Assembly: GCA_964612515.1 (NCBI GenBank)
Contig: CAZTCX010000001.1
Coordinates: 1 to 64,000 of the forward strand
Direction of reading: 5' to 3'
DNA from: SABY01 sp964612515
Lineage (GTDB): Bacteria; Bacteroidota; Bacteroidia; Bacteroidales; 4484-276
DNA length: 64,000 bases
The notes under the pieces are model-generated. The model did not search any database and was not told where the DNA came from. It saw only the letters and a list, made by a program, of their open reading frames with translations. How positions within the stretch are numbered: position 1 is the first letter of the stretch; the number at the start of each line of letters is the position of its first letter. The translations under genes were made by a program, and so were the position numbers. Of the stretch, positions 33,022-41,813 are shown one piece after another.

Positions 33022-34305
33022 ATGATTAAAGCTAACAATCCGTCGTTGCAGTCGTGGCTTAAAGTGCCACGCAACAGCGACTTTCCAATACAAAATATTC
33101 CTTTTGGAATTTTCAAACCAAAAAACCGTACCAGTCCGCGTGCGGGAACCCGAATAGGCAACCACGTAATCGATTTGGCTGCTATTGCCGAAAAAGGCTA
33201 TTTCAAAGATGCCGGTATCAGTAATAAGGAGGTTTTTTCGCAGCCTGTTCTCAATGATTTTATTGCAATGGGAAAGCCAGTGTGGCAGGCAGTACGCGAT
33301 CAAATTTCAGCTATGTTCGACAAACAGAATGAAGAGATATGGAATACCGAAGATTTCAAAGAAGGCATTTTTCATGATGTAAAAGAGGTGGAAATGCTGC
33401 TGCCCGTGCGCGTGACCGACTATACCGATTTCTATTCGAGCATCGAACACGCCACCAATGTTGGCTCCATGTTTCGTGATCCCGAAAATGCATTACTTCC
33501 CAACTGGCGTCATCTACCCGTTGGATATCATGGTCGCGCTTCGTCGATCGTCGCTTCAGGTACCAACATCCACCGGCCTGTAGGCCAGACCAAAAGCAAT
33601 GACGATTCACAACCGATTTTGGAAGCTACCCGGCAGCTCGACTTTGAGCTGGAGATGGCTTTTGTAGTTGGGAAATCAACGGAGCTTGGCGACAGGGTTT
33701 CACTTCCGGCTGCACGGGAGCATATCTTCGGGTTGGTGCTTTTCAATGATTTGTCGGCACGCGACATACAGAGATGGGAATATGTTCCATTGGGGCCTTT
33801 CCTGGCCAAGAACTTTGGAAGCGTGGCTTCACCTTGGATTGTAACCCTCGATGCGCTGGAGCCTTTCCGCGTTACAGGGCCGCAGCAGGAGCCTAAAGTT
33901 TTGCCTTACCTTCAGTTTTCGGGCGCTATGAATTTTGATGTTCAACTCGAGGTGCTGATAGAAACCGAAAGCTTCCCGGCACACACTATTTGTCAGTCCA
34001 ACTTTAAATATATGTATTGGAACATTTTCCAGCAACTGGCGCATCATACCATCAACGGCTGCAACATCAATGTGGGCGATATGTACGCTTCGGGAACGCT
34101 TAGCGGTCCGGAGCCGCACCAATATGGCTCGATGCTGGAACTTGCCTGGCGCGGTACAAAACCACTCGCCATGCCCGACGGAAGCCAACGGAAATTTATT
34201 AACGACAACGACACCGTCATCCTTCGCGCTCATGCTGAGAAAGATGGCGTCAGAATAGGATTTGGCGAAAGCCGCACAACCATTTTGCCGGCAAAACCCT
34301 TTTAG
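33022..34305 (+). CDS. fahA: fumarylacetoacetase
   Basis: A 427-residue enzyme that splits fumarylacetoacetate to fumarate and acetoacetate. Motifs are RDPENALLPNWRHLPVGYHGRASSIV (near residue 150), DFELEMAFVVGKSTELG, LFNDLSARDIQRWEYVPLGPFLAKNF, and MYASGTLSGPEPHQYGSMLEL near the C-terminus, all characteristic of FAH with the N-terminal domain. Follows hppD by 74 bases. It completes the pathway except that maleylacetoacetate isomerase is not seen here. Confidence 0.95.
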   Translation: MIKANNPSLQSWLKVPRNSDFPIQNIPFGIFKPKNRTSPRAGTRIGNHVIDLAAIAEKGYFKDAGISNKEVFSQPVLNDFIAMGKPVWQAVRDQISAMFDKQNEEIWNTEDFKEGIFHDVKEVEMLLPVRVTDYTDFYSSIEHATNVGSMFRDPENALLPNWRHLPVGYHGRASSIVASGTNIHRPVGQTKSNDDSQPILEATRQLDFELEMAFVVGKSTELGDRVSLPAAREHIFGLVLFNDLSARDIQRWEYVPLGPFLAKNFGSVASPWIVTLDALEPFRVTGPQQEPKVLPYLQFSGAMNFDVQLEVLIETESFPAHTICQSNFKYMYWNIFQQLAHHTINGCNINVGDMYASGTLSGPEPHQYGSMLELAWRGTKPLAMPDGSQRKFINDNDTVILRAHAEKDGVRIGFGESRTTILPAKPF

Positions 34306-34326
34306 CATTAGCTCAGAAACATAGGA

Positions 34327-35232
34327 ATGATAAAAAGAATAGATCCTTCAACGCTCAGTACGGGAGCAATTCACCGCTTCCTGCTAGGAGCAGTAGCACC
34401 AAGACCAATTGCTTTTGCAAGCACGGTTGACGCGCAAGGCAACAGCAACCTTTCGCCGTTCAGCTTCTTTAATGCTTTTGGTGTTAATCCTACCACGCTC
34501 ATTTTTTCGCCTTCTCGTCGCGGCCGCGACAATTCCACCAAGCATACCTACCAAAATATAAAGGAAGTGCCCGAGGTGGTGATCAATGTGGTGAATTATG
34601 AGCTTGTGCATCAGGCGAGTCTGGCCAGCACCGAGTATGCCAAAGGTGTAAATGAATTTATAAAAGCCGGCTTTACACCATTGCCATCGGAGACTATCCG
34701 GCCGTTTCGTGTGAAAGAATCGCCCGTTCAATTTGAGTGCAAAGTGCGGCAGGTGATCGAAACCGGCGATGGCGGTGGCGCTGCCAATCTGATAATCTGC
34801 GAAATAACCATGATTCATGTGCATGAGGATATCCTCGACGAAAATGATATCCCTGACGCCAATAAGATAAGATTGGTAGGGCGGCATACCGGCAATTATT
34901 ATGTAAAAGCATTTGGCGAAAGCCTTTTTACAGTTGCCAAACCTGTGGCGCGTTTGGGCATGGGCATCGACCAATTACCGGAACATATCAGGCTAAGCAA
35001 AATACTCACAGGCAACCACCTTGGGCAGTTGGGAAACATCGAACTACTTCCTGATTTAGAGAACATCCATAGCGTGCAAAAATCCCCGGAGGTTCAGGAG
35101 CTTTTTCAAGAAAATGCTGACAAGCCTTTAGAACTTGAGCATCAACTGCACCTGCTGGCGCAGAAATGGCTCAATGCCGGTCGTGCTGAAGAAGCGCTTG
35201 CCCTGCTCATGATGGACGTTCATGGCCGATGA
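34327..35232 (+). CDS. flavin reductase-like FMN-binding protein
   Basis: A 301-residue protein. The first about 200 residues form a flavin-reductase split barrel: GAVAPRPIAFASTVDAQGNSNLSPFSFFNAFGVNPTTLIFSP is the FMN-binding part. A C-terminal tail of about 90 residues includes a helical GRAEEALALLMMDV. Such genes recur beside homogentisate genes in Bacteroidota, but the reaction is not established to my knowledge. It follows fahA by 21 bases and its stop overlaps the next ATG (ATGA). Confidence 0.8.
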   Translation: MIKRIDPSTLSTGAIHRFLLGAVAPRPIAFASTVDAQGNSNLSPFSFFNAFGVNPTTLIFSPSRRGRDNSTKHTYQNIKEVPEVVINVVNYELVHQASLASTEYAKGVNEFIKAGFTPLPSETIRPFRVKESPVQFECKVRQVIETGDGGGAANLIICEITMIHVHEDILDENDIPDANKIRLVGRHTGNYYVKAFGESLFTVAKPVARLGMGIDQLPEHIRLSKILTGNHLGQLGNIELLPDLENIHSVQKSPEVQELFQENADKPLELEHQLHLLAQKWLNAGRAEEALALLMMDVHGR

Positions 35233-36374
35233 AAACCTATGACTACATAATAGCCGGTGGTGGCGCTGCCGGACTGAGCCTGGCGTGGTATCTGAGCCAG
35301 ACCGGCAAGGCCAATGCACGGGTACTTATCATCGATAAAGACACCAAGCAAAACAACGACCGAACGTGGGGATTCTGGCACCGTGAGGCTACGCCCTTTG
35401 AGGAAATCGTAAGCTATCAGTTTGATAATCTGGATTTTTCCTCCCATTATCTCAACGAAAGGATTCCCATGGGTAGCCATCGCTATTCGGTGATTCGTGG
35501 CATCGACTTTTATAACTTTATCCGCAATTCGCTGAAAGCTTTTTCCAATTTTGAATTTTTGACGGCCAACATCGAAAAGCTGGAAGACCATCCCGATGGC
35601 GCCATAGCCGTTACCAGTCAGGGACGTTTTAGCGCAAGCTGGATTTTTACAAGTATTTATAAAGAAAAAGATGTGGTGGCGGCAGCAGGAAAGGGTCTCT
35701 ATCTGCGGCAGCATTTCAAAGGATTGGTTATCGAAACTGATGAGGTGGCCTTCGATACCAATAGTTTTACCATGTTTGATTTCAATACACCTCAGAATGG
35801 TGCGATGCGATTTTTCTATGTTATTCCGCACAGCCCAAAGCATGCGTTGGTTGAATACACGCTGTTTTCGGAGCATCTGCTACAAAAGCCTGAATACGAT
35901 GCCGCCATCAAAACTTATATTGACGAAGTTTTAAAATTAAAATCCTATCGCATCATCGACGAAGAATTTGGTGTGATTCCGATGACGACTTATCATTTTC
36001 CGGCCACGCAGGGGAGGCATATAGTGCAAATTGGTTCGGCAGGTGGCAGTTCCAAACCTTCGTCGGGCTACACTTTTATGAGGATACAGAAGCATACAAA
36101 AAAGATGGCTGCAGCGCTGGCAGCCGGGAAAAGTCCGGTAATACCGGCAGTTTCGTCTTTGCGGTATAGGTTTTATGATGCCGTGCTGCTCAATATTTTA
36201 AAAAATGACCCGGAGAAGGCCGAGTTGCTTTTTTCGAAGATGTATCAAAACAATCCTGTCGGGCGGCTCTTCGACTTTCTGGATGAACGTGGTGGCGTGG
36301 TCAACGATTTAAAGGTGATTACATCGTTGCCACCATGGCCTTTTCTGAAATCGACCGGACAGTTGTTGTTTTAA
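35229..36374 (+). CDS. lycopene-cyclase-family flavoprotein
   Basis: A 381-residue protein. The N-terminal IIAGGGAAGLSLAWYLSQ is an FAD/NAD binding fold, NNDRTWGFWH matches the N(D/N)RTW(C/G)FW motif of CrtY lycopene cyclases, and later FFYVIPHSPKHALVEYTLFS, GVIPMTTYHFPA and GSAGGSSKPSSGYTFMRI match the same family (the G.P.SGY.F). It would convert lycopene to beta-carotene if a true cyclase. No other carotenoid gene is nearby; instead it is coupled to the flavin reductase gene by ATGA. Substrate is uncertain. Confidence 0.82.
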   Translation: MKTYDYIIAGGGAAGLSLAWYLSQTGKANARVLIIDKDTKQNNDRTWGFWHREATPFEEIVSYQFDNLDFSSHYLNERIPMGSHRYSVIRGIDFYNFIRNSLKAFSNFEFLTANIEKLEDHPDGAIAVTSQGRFSASWIFTSIYKEKDVVAAAGKGLYLRQHFKGLVIETDEVAFDTNSFTMFDFNTPQNGAMRFFYVIPHSPKHALVEYTLFSEHLLQKPEYDAAIKTYIDEVLKLKSYRIIDEEFGVIPMTTYHFPATQGRHIVQIGSAGGSSKPSSGYTFMRIQKHTKKMAAALAAGKSPVIPAVSSLRYRFYDAVLLNILKNDPEKAELLFSKMYQNNPVGRLFDFLDERGGVVNDLKVITSLPPWPFLKSTGQLLF

Positions 36375-36432
36375 TATCGGCAGTAAACAAAATTGAGAAT
36401 CAAGTTTTTATAGTGGTATAATTTAGAAACAG

Positions 36433-36843
36433 ATGGTTATGAAAAACGAAATTGCTTCGGTCCTGATGATTGCATTCATTGCATTTTTGCTCACCGGTTG
36501 CGAGGTGTCACCGCTCACCGAGAAGGACAATGGCAGCACCGTGGAATATTCCATTGATTCGCAATTTGAGGTGCAACTCAAAGGCAATCCGCAGGCAGGA
36601 TTCAGATGGAAAACCGTGGGTTTGGATAAGTCGGTGCTTGAGGAAATCGGGGAGCCCGTGATAAAAACCTACAGTGAGGATGGCCGCCGCGATGCTACCT
36701 ACACTTTTACTTTTAAAACAAGAAGTGCCGGGCACACCTTGCTAAGATTGATTTATTACAACAAAAACAACGAAGACCCCAAGCCGGAAGATGTATTTGA
36801 AATTCATGTAATCTCAGGGATGATGGGCAGAATCGAATCCTGA
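36433..36843 (+). CDS. chagasin-like (I42) protease inhibitor, lipoprotein
   Basis: A 136-residue protein, or 134 if it starts at the ATG at 36439. MIAFIAFLLTGCEVS is a lipobox with acylated Cys near residue 23. The inhibitor loops are seen: GNPQAGFRW near residue 56 (the NPTTGxxW loop) and LRLIYYNKNNEDP near residue 103 in place of the RPWE loop. Chagasin-type proteins block cysteine proteases of the papain family. The third loop sequence is degenerate, so potency is uncertain. Confidence 0.72.
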   Translation: MVMKNEIASVLMIAFIAFLLTGCEVSPLTEKDNGSTVEYSIDSQFEVQLKGNPQAGFRWKTVGLDKSVLEEIGEPVIKTYSEDGRRDATYTFTFKTRSAGHTLLRLIYYNKNNEDPKPEDVFEIHVISGMMGRIES

Positions 36844-36896
36844 ATGTAGCAGTGTTTTCTATTTCCTTTCAAAATTTATTATTCGAAATTCTGCGG

Positions 36897-36972
36897 TTCG
36901 ATATTCAAAAAAAGGAATATCGAATATCCAACAAAGCCTGCCCTGAGCTTGCCGAAGGGAATTTTGGATATT
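36897..36972. repeat. intergenic inverted repeats with a CCTGCCCTGAGCTTGCCGAAGGG core
   Basis: TTCGATATTC at 36897-36906 pairs with GAATATCGAA at 36915-36924, and AATATCCAA at 36923-36931 pairs with TTGGATATT at 36964-36972, enclosing a GCCCTGAGCTTGCCGAAGGG core that I recall as a widespread intergenic repeat. Two nested hairpins between convergent genes. Confidence 0.6.
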
Positions 36973-36988
36973 GAAGTGTTTTAAACCT

Positions 36989-37828
36989 CTAAACTCTTAT
37001 CCGTATTCCAAACTCGAAAACCACCCTGAAAGCGATCAGTAATACAATGGCGGTGATAAGAGCCCCTTTGTCGAGCTTGACGGTGATGGGAAATTCGTCG
37101 AAGAAAAAGGTAGGCATACTATTGTAACGCAGAAGAATTGGTAACGCAAACAACAAACCCGTGAGCAGCACAAATAATTCGTAATAAGTTATCAGCGGAA
37201 GCTTAATGAGGATCATGATAAAAGTACCGGCCACCAGTGGCAGGATAACTCCCGCAAAAGTGAAAAAAGAACGGTTGTATTCGTTGAGCTGATTGAAATA
37301 GGAGTTGGCCGAAAATAAAAACCATTTTACCGTAAGCGTCGAAACCAACAGTAGCATCGTTAGCGCTATTAGCGTCATCACCAGCTTTCCGGTATCTTTT
37401 ACATAAAAATACATTACCACATATCCAAACCCTTTGTCGAGAATAGTGCCGGCGAGCATGGCGCCAAACGACCAGATGACGGCGTAGGCAAAGCACCACA
37501 GAAAGAATATTTTGAAATAGGCCAGCGCGTCGTACATCTGTATGAAAACCAGCAAGGCCATGATTCCCAGAAATAATCCGAAGGCAGGCGATATGCTATA
37601 AAGCATCTTTACGGCATCGGAGGTCCATGCGCCTGAATCGATATCCCAGGCCAGCGACCAGTAATAAATGATGCTGGGGTAATCGAACTGCATGGCTGCA
37701 ATGGCGGTAGCAAATTGTGTGATGAGATACATGAACAGAAAAGCTATCACCAGCCAGGAGAGCGAGTTGCTGAAAATGATCAGGAAGTTTCGGGGGGTGC
37801 GTTTGTTTCTGTCGTTGGTAACGTCCAT
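36989..37828 (-). CDS. multi-pass membrane protein of unknown function
   Basis: A 279-residue membrane protein with about seven hydrophobic segments (LSWLVIAFLFMYLITQF, MLYSISPAFGLFLGIMALLVFIQ, FFLWCFAYAVIWSFGAMLAG, LVMTLIALTMLLLVS and others). The start is put at the ATG at 37828, giving MDVTNDRNKRTPRNFL; the frame extends further upstream through the terminator region. No family recognised. It converges on the chagasin-like gene. Confidence 0.75.
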   Translation of the reverse strand: MDVTNDRNKRTPRNFLIIFSNSLSWLVIAFLFMYLITQFATAIAAMQFDYPSIIYYWSLAWDIDSGAWTSDAVKMLYSISPAFGLFLGIMALLVFIQMYDALAYFKIFFLWCFAYAVIWSFGAMLAGTILDKGFGYVVMYFYVKDTGKLVMTLIALTMLLLVSTLTVKWFLFSANSYFNQLNEYNRSFFTFAGVILPLVAGTFIMILIKLPLITYYELFVLLTGLLFALPILLRYNSMPTFFFDEFPITVKLDKGALITAIVLLIAFRVVFEFGIRIRV

Positions 37829-37854
37829 TGTTGCTATGCGATTTTTTGAGTTGG

Positions 37855-37862
37855 CAAAGATA
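37855..37862 (-). promoter_or_regulatory. -7 promoter box of the membrane protein gene
   Basis: Minus strand TATCTTTG matches TAnnTTTG, 26 bases before the ATG. Confidence 0.45.
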
Positions 37863-37890
37863 AAAAAACCCGCGCGGGGCACGGGTTTTT
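37863..37890 (-). terminator. terminator of the alpha-oxoamine synthase gene
   Basis: AAAAACCCG and CGGGTTTTT form a 9-bp stem around a 9-base loop, with A/T runs on both sides, 38 bases past the stop of the minus-strand gene at 37927. Confidence 0.75.
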
Positions 37891-37926
37891 CATTATCAAA
37901 TCATTAAAACTCTTTATGGTCGGGTA

Positions 37927-39205
37927 CTAAACAAGATTGTGGGCGTCGAACATAATTTCTTTGGAATATTCGCCGGCGTCGAGTTTGCGTCGCACTTCTG
38001 AGAAGGCTTCGATGGTGTAGCGTGCGTCTTCCACCGTATGTGCTGCAGTTGGGATGAGGCGGAGCAAAATAACGCCTTTTGGTACCACAGGATAAGTAAC
38101 GATGCTGCAGAAGATGCTAAAATTCTTGCGCAGATCGTGGGTTATATGCGTCGCTTCGGGTATGCCGCCCTGAAGGATTACAGGAGTAACGGGTGATGCT
38201 GTAGGGCCAATGTTGAAGCCTTTTTCTCTGAGTCCACTTTGTAGTGCGTTTACTANNNNNNNNNNNNNNNNNNNNNNNNNNNNNNTTCCATAGATTCTCG
38301 CGCAGTTGCGGCTCAGTTTTGATAAGTTCCAGACGTTTGAGCGCGCCAATTACCATAGGCATTGGAAGTGATTTGGCGAAAATCTGTGAGCGCAGGTTGT
38401 AGCGCAGATATTCGATTACCTCTTTCTTGCTGGCCACAAAACCGCCGATGCCGGCCATAGCTTTAGCAAAAGTTCCGAAATAAATATCTGTTTCGTCCAT
38501 CACATCCATGTGCTCGCTGGTGCCGGCACCGGTAGGTCCCATGGTGCCGAAGCCGTGAGCATCGTCAACAAGTATTCTGAACTGGAATTTACTTTTTAAT
38601 GCAACGATTTCTTTGAGATTGCCCAGGTCGCCGGACATGCCATAAACGCCTTCCGTTATTACCAAAATACCGCCGCCTGTCTCGTTGGTAATTTTGGTGG
38701 CACGTTCGAGTTGTTTCTCAAAGCTGGCCATGTCGTTGTGCGGATACACGAAGCGTTTGCCAAAATGCAACCGGCAACCATCGATGATGCAGGCGTGGGC
38801 TTCGGAATCATATACGATGACATCGTGGCGATTCACCAGTGATTCCACTATCGACACCATTCCCTGATAACCGTAATTGAGCAGATAGGCATCTTCTTTT
38901 TTCTCAAACTCTGCCAGTTGGCGTTCGAGTTCTTCGTGGTATTTGGTATGTCCCGACATCATGCGGGCGCCCATAGGATAAGCCATTCCCCAATCGGCAG
39001 CTGCCTGTGCGTCGGCTTTGCGAACTTCCGGGTGGTTGGCAAGACCCAGGTAATTGTTGATAGACCAGGTGAGCATTTCTTTTCCAAGGAAAGTCATGCG
39101 TGGCTGGATTTCACCTTCCAGCTTAGGAAACATAAAATAACCAAAAGCCTCGCGGTTGTATTTGCCCAGAGGCCCCATGTTGGTGAACTTTTCAAAAATA
39201 TCCAT
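37927..39205 (-). CDS. alpha-oxoamine synthase family PLP enzyme (interrupted by assembly gap)
   Basis: About 415 residues, split by 30 N at 38256-38285. The N-terminal part (residues 1-306) has DDAHGFG at 214-220 and the PLP lysine K248 in IYFGTFAKAMAGIGGF. The part beyond the gap restarts VNALQSGLREKGFNIGPTASPVTPV in another frame. Members of this family join an amino acid to an acyl-CoA (KBL, AONS, serine palmitoyltransferase). The N-terminal FGYFMFPKLEGE motif and MGARMMSGHTKYHEELE suit the serine palmitoyltransferase-like or ketobutyrate ligase-like branch; sphingolipid synthesis is possible in this phylum, but I cannot choose. The frame break is most likely due to the gap length, not a mutation. 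Confidence 0.85.
38256..38285. other. assembly gap of 30 N in the oxoamine synthase gene
   Basis: Left flank on the minus strand ends RENLW and two more bases, the right flank begins with two bases and VNALQ. For the frame to continue, missing bases must number 3k+2, so 30 is a placeholder. Comparison with relatives suggests only about two codons may be missing. Confidence 0.95.
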
Positions 39206-39231
39206 GCTATTAGCTGTTAAATTTTAAGATG

Positions 39232-39239
39232 CAAAATTA
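39232..39239 (-). promoter_or_regulatory. -7 promoter box of the oxoamine synthase gene
   Basis: Minus strand TAATTTTG matches TAnnTTTG, 26 bases before the ATG at 39205. Confidence 0.5.
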
Positions 39240-39369
39240 GAATAATTAACCGGCTTCTTAATGGTGTTGGTGTTTTCTTCGCCTTACATCTTTGTTCGCG
39301 CGCAAGGCAGCTTGCCCAATCCAAAATAATTGGGGATGCTATGCGTTATCCCAGCCATCCAAAAAATAT

Positions 39370-39377
39370 TACTTTTG
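39370..39377 (+). promoter_or_regulatory. -7 promoter box of bamD
   Basis: TACTTTTG, 5 bases before the ATG at 39383, in TTACTTTTGCGCCCATG. The transcript would start at or within a few bases of the start codon, so a leaderless or nearly leaderless message is likely. Confidence 0.55.
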
Positions 39378-39382
39378 CGCCC

Positions 39383-40195
39383 ATGTTCAAAAATAACCTC
39401 TTCATATTGTTACTGTTGGCATCCGTGGTGATGGCTTCGTGCAGTCAGCACCAGAAGCTACTCAAAAGCACCGACAACGATGCCAAGTACGAGAAAGCCA
39501 TGGAATATTACGAAAAGGGCGACTACTACCGCGCTTTGCAGGTTTTTGAACAGCTCATGCCCATATATCGGGGCACTGCCAAGGCAGAGAAACTTTATTA
39601 TTACTATGCCAATGCCTATTACCAGGAACGCGAATACATCCTGGCAAGCTACTATTTCAAGCGTTTTGCGCAAAGTTTTCCTTCCAGCGAATGGGCTCAA
39701 GAAGCAAGCTTTTTGGCGGCCTACACTAAATATCTCGACAGCCCACGCTATAGCCTCGACCAGACGGTGACGCGCGAGGCCATTGACGAATTTCAGCTTT
39801 TTATTAATAAATATCCTTTTGGTGCTAAAGCCAAAGAAGCCAACGATCTGATAGACCAACTGCGCCTCAAGTTACAGATGAAAAGCTACAGCATTGCCAA
39901 TCTCTATTACAAAATGGAAGATTATCGCGCGGCTATCGTTTCGTATGAAGGCATGCTGAAAGACTATCCCGATACCGAATACAAAGAAGAGATACTTTAC
40001 CGGATCATCCGATCTTACTATCAATTTGCTTTTAAGAGCATCGACGAGAAGAAAAAGGAACGGTATGAGGGTGCAGTGAAAGCATATTATGATTTTACGA
40101 GCATTTATCCTGAAAGTCAATATATTGGCGACGTGGAACGAATGCGCCAACGCATACAAGACGAACTACAGATTATTGAAGTTGAACCATTTTAA
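39383..40195 (+). CDS. bamD: outer membrane protein assembly lipoprotein BamD
   Basis: A 270-residue lipoprotein. MFKNNLFILLLLASVVMASCSQ gives the acylated Cys20. TPR-like helices follow (AKYEKAMEYYEKGDYYRALQVFEQLM and SYYFKRFAQSFPSSEWAQEA). BamD is essential for inserting barrel proteins with BamA. The ATG at 39383 is chosen over the frame start at 39341. It heads the run bamD, omega-like, coaBC, DUF4835 that is typical of Bacteroidota. Confidence 0.92.
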   Translation: MFKNNLFILLLLASVVMASCSQHQKLLKSTDNDAKYEKAMEYYEKGDYYRALQVFEQLMPIYRGTAKAEKLYYYYANAYYQEREYILASYYFKRFAQSFPSSEWAQEASFLAAYTKYLDSPRYSLDQTVTREAIDEFQLFINKYPFGAKAKEANDLIDQLRLKLQMKSYSIANLYYKMEDYRAAIVSYEGMLKDYPDTEYKEEILYRIIRSYYQFAFKSIDEKKKERYEGAVKAYYDFTSIYPESQYIGDVERMRQRIQDELQIIEVEPF

Positions 40196-40208
40196 TTTAA
40201 TTAATAGC

Positions 40209-40562
40209 ATGGATTACAAAAAAACCAAATCTGAAACAACTGCTGTAACTCGCAAGATGCGGCAGTTCGACAAAGACACCGGTAATATCTACGAAACGCT
40301 GGCCATCATCTCCAAGCGCAGCAATCAGATTTCGCTGGAGCTTAAAGAAGAACTTAACAAGAAAATAGCGGAGTTTGCTACTAGCACCGATAGCCTGGAA
40401 GAGGTTTTCGAGAACCGTGAGCAGATCGAGATCGCCCGTTTTTACGAGAAGTTACCCAAGCCTACTTTATTGGCTGTTCAGGAATTTATCGACGATCAGA
40501 TATATTACCGCAATCCTTCCAAAGAAACAACGCACCCGCTTACCAGTGACATATTAGAATAA
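40209..40562 (+). CDS. RNA polymerase omega-like protein
   Basis: A 117-residue protein. The segment TGNIYETLAIISKRSNQISLELKEELNKKIAEF resembles the omega subunit core (RpoZ), with an extended C-terminus. I take it as the Bacteroidota omega-like protein encoded between bamD and coaBC. It would stabilise RNA polymerase. The start is the ATG at 40209, 13 bases after the bamD stop; the frame runs further upstream inside bamD and is a shadow there. Confidence 0.82.
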   Translation: MDYKKTKSETTAVTRKMRQFDKDTGNIYETLAIISKRSNQISLELKEELNKKIAEFATSTDSLEEVFENREQIEIARFYEKLPKPTLLAVQEFIDDQIYYRNPSKETTHPLTSDILE

Positions 40563-40565
40563 AGG

Positions 40566-41762
40566 ATGCTCAGGGGTAAGAAAATAATCATTGGCATCAC
40601 CGGCAGCATAGCTGCTTACAAGATTCCATTGCTGGTGCGCTTGCTCGTTAAGGAAGGAGCCGAGGTGCAGACCATCCTTACGGAGAATGCCCGTGATTTC
40701 GTTACCCCGCTAACGCTTTCAACCTTGTCGCGGCGCCCGGCGCTAACGATTCCTTTTGATCCGATCGACGGAACCTGGCACAGCCATGTGGAGATGGGAT
40801 TGTGGGCCGACCTGATGTTGGTGGCTCCTGCCTCGGCGGCTACCCTAAGCAAAATGGCTACCGGACTGGCCGACAATCTGCTGGTCACCACTTATCTTTC
40901 AGCTAAATGTCCGGTGTTTTTTGCGCCGGCCATGGATCTCGATATGTTCAAACATCCTTCTACCGGCCACAACATCAAAACGCTCATCAGCCGCGGACAT
41001 AAGCAGATTGCTCCGCAGGTTGGCGAACTGGCCAGCGGGCTTACCGGAGCCGGACGCATGGAAGAACCCGAAAAGATGTTTGAGATTATTCAGCAATACT
41101 TTGCGTCAGCGCAACAATTTGCAGGAAAACATTTTCTTATAACTGCAGGTCCAACTTATGAATCCATCGACCCGGTGCGCTTTATCGGCAACTACTCTTC
41201 CGGACAAATGGGATTTGCGCTGGCTGAGGCTGCTGCCGAACGCGGTGCCACGGTTACGCTTGTGGCCGGGCTGGTGCATCAGCAAGTCCATCACGCCGCC
41301 ATCAAACGTATCGACGTAGTCTCGGCAGATGAGATGCTGAAGGCTGTCGCCGATAATTTCGCTTCCGCAGATGTCACGATCATGTCAGCGGCTGTAGCTG
41401 ATTTCAAACCAAAAAAGGTAGCTACCGAAAAAATTAAAAAGCACAACCAGCCATCTGTCATCGAATTACAACCTACAACTGATATTTTGGCAAAGCTTGG
41501 TAAAGAGAAGAAGCCACATCAGTTGCTTATCGGCTTTGCGCTCGAAACCGAAAATGAGGTGGAGAACGCGACTAAAAAGCTAAGTAATAAAAATCTGGAT
41601 ATGATCGTTTTAAACTCCTTGCGTGATAAGGGCGCCGGTTTTGGGACGGACACCAACAAAGTAACCCTCATCGATCGCAACCGGAAAGTTACTGAATATG
41701 CGTTGAAAACCAAAGCGGAAGTTGCTGCCGACATACTGGAGGCAGTAGCTGCAATGGCATAG
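40566..41762 (+). CDS. coaBC: bifunctional phosphopantothenoylcysteine decarboxylase/synthase
   Basis: A 398-residue enzyme in coenzyme A synthesis. Residues 1-185 form the flavin decarboxylase: KIIIGITGSIAAYKIPLLVRLL, the His motif WHSHVEMGLWADLMLVAPASA, and GLADNLLVTTYLSA. Residues about 190-398 form the synthase: FLITAGPTYESIDPVRFIGNYSSGQMG and MSAAVADFKPKK. Three bases separate it from the omega-like gene. Confidence 0.95.
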   Translation: MLRGKKIIIGITGSIAAYKIPLLVRLLVKEGAEVQTILTENARDFVTPLTLSTLSRRPALTIPFDPIDGTWHSHVEMGLWADLMLVAPASAATLSKMATGLADNLLVTTYLSAKCPVFFAPAMDLDMFKHPSTGHNIKTLISRGHKQIAPQVGELASGLTGAGRMEEPEKMFEIIQQYFASAQQFAGKHFLITAGPTYESIDPVRFIGNYSSGQMGFALAEAAAERGATVTLVAGLVHQQVHHAAIKRIDVVSADEMLKAVADNFASADVTIMSAAVADFKPKKVATEKIKKHNQPSVIELQPTTDILAKLGKEKKPHQLLIGFALETENEVENATKKLSNKNLDMIVLNSLRDKGAGFGTDTNKVTLIDRNRKVTEYALKTKAEVAADILEAVAAMA

Positions 41763-41813
41763 CGCAGGCAGACATTGATCAAAACCAAAGTATCATTTTA
41801 CCAGATTCCTGAC

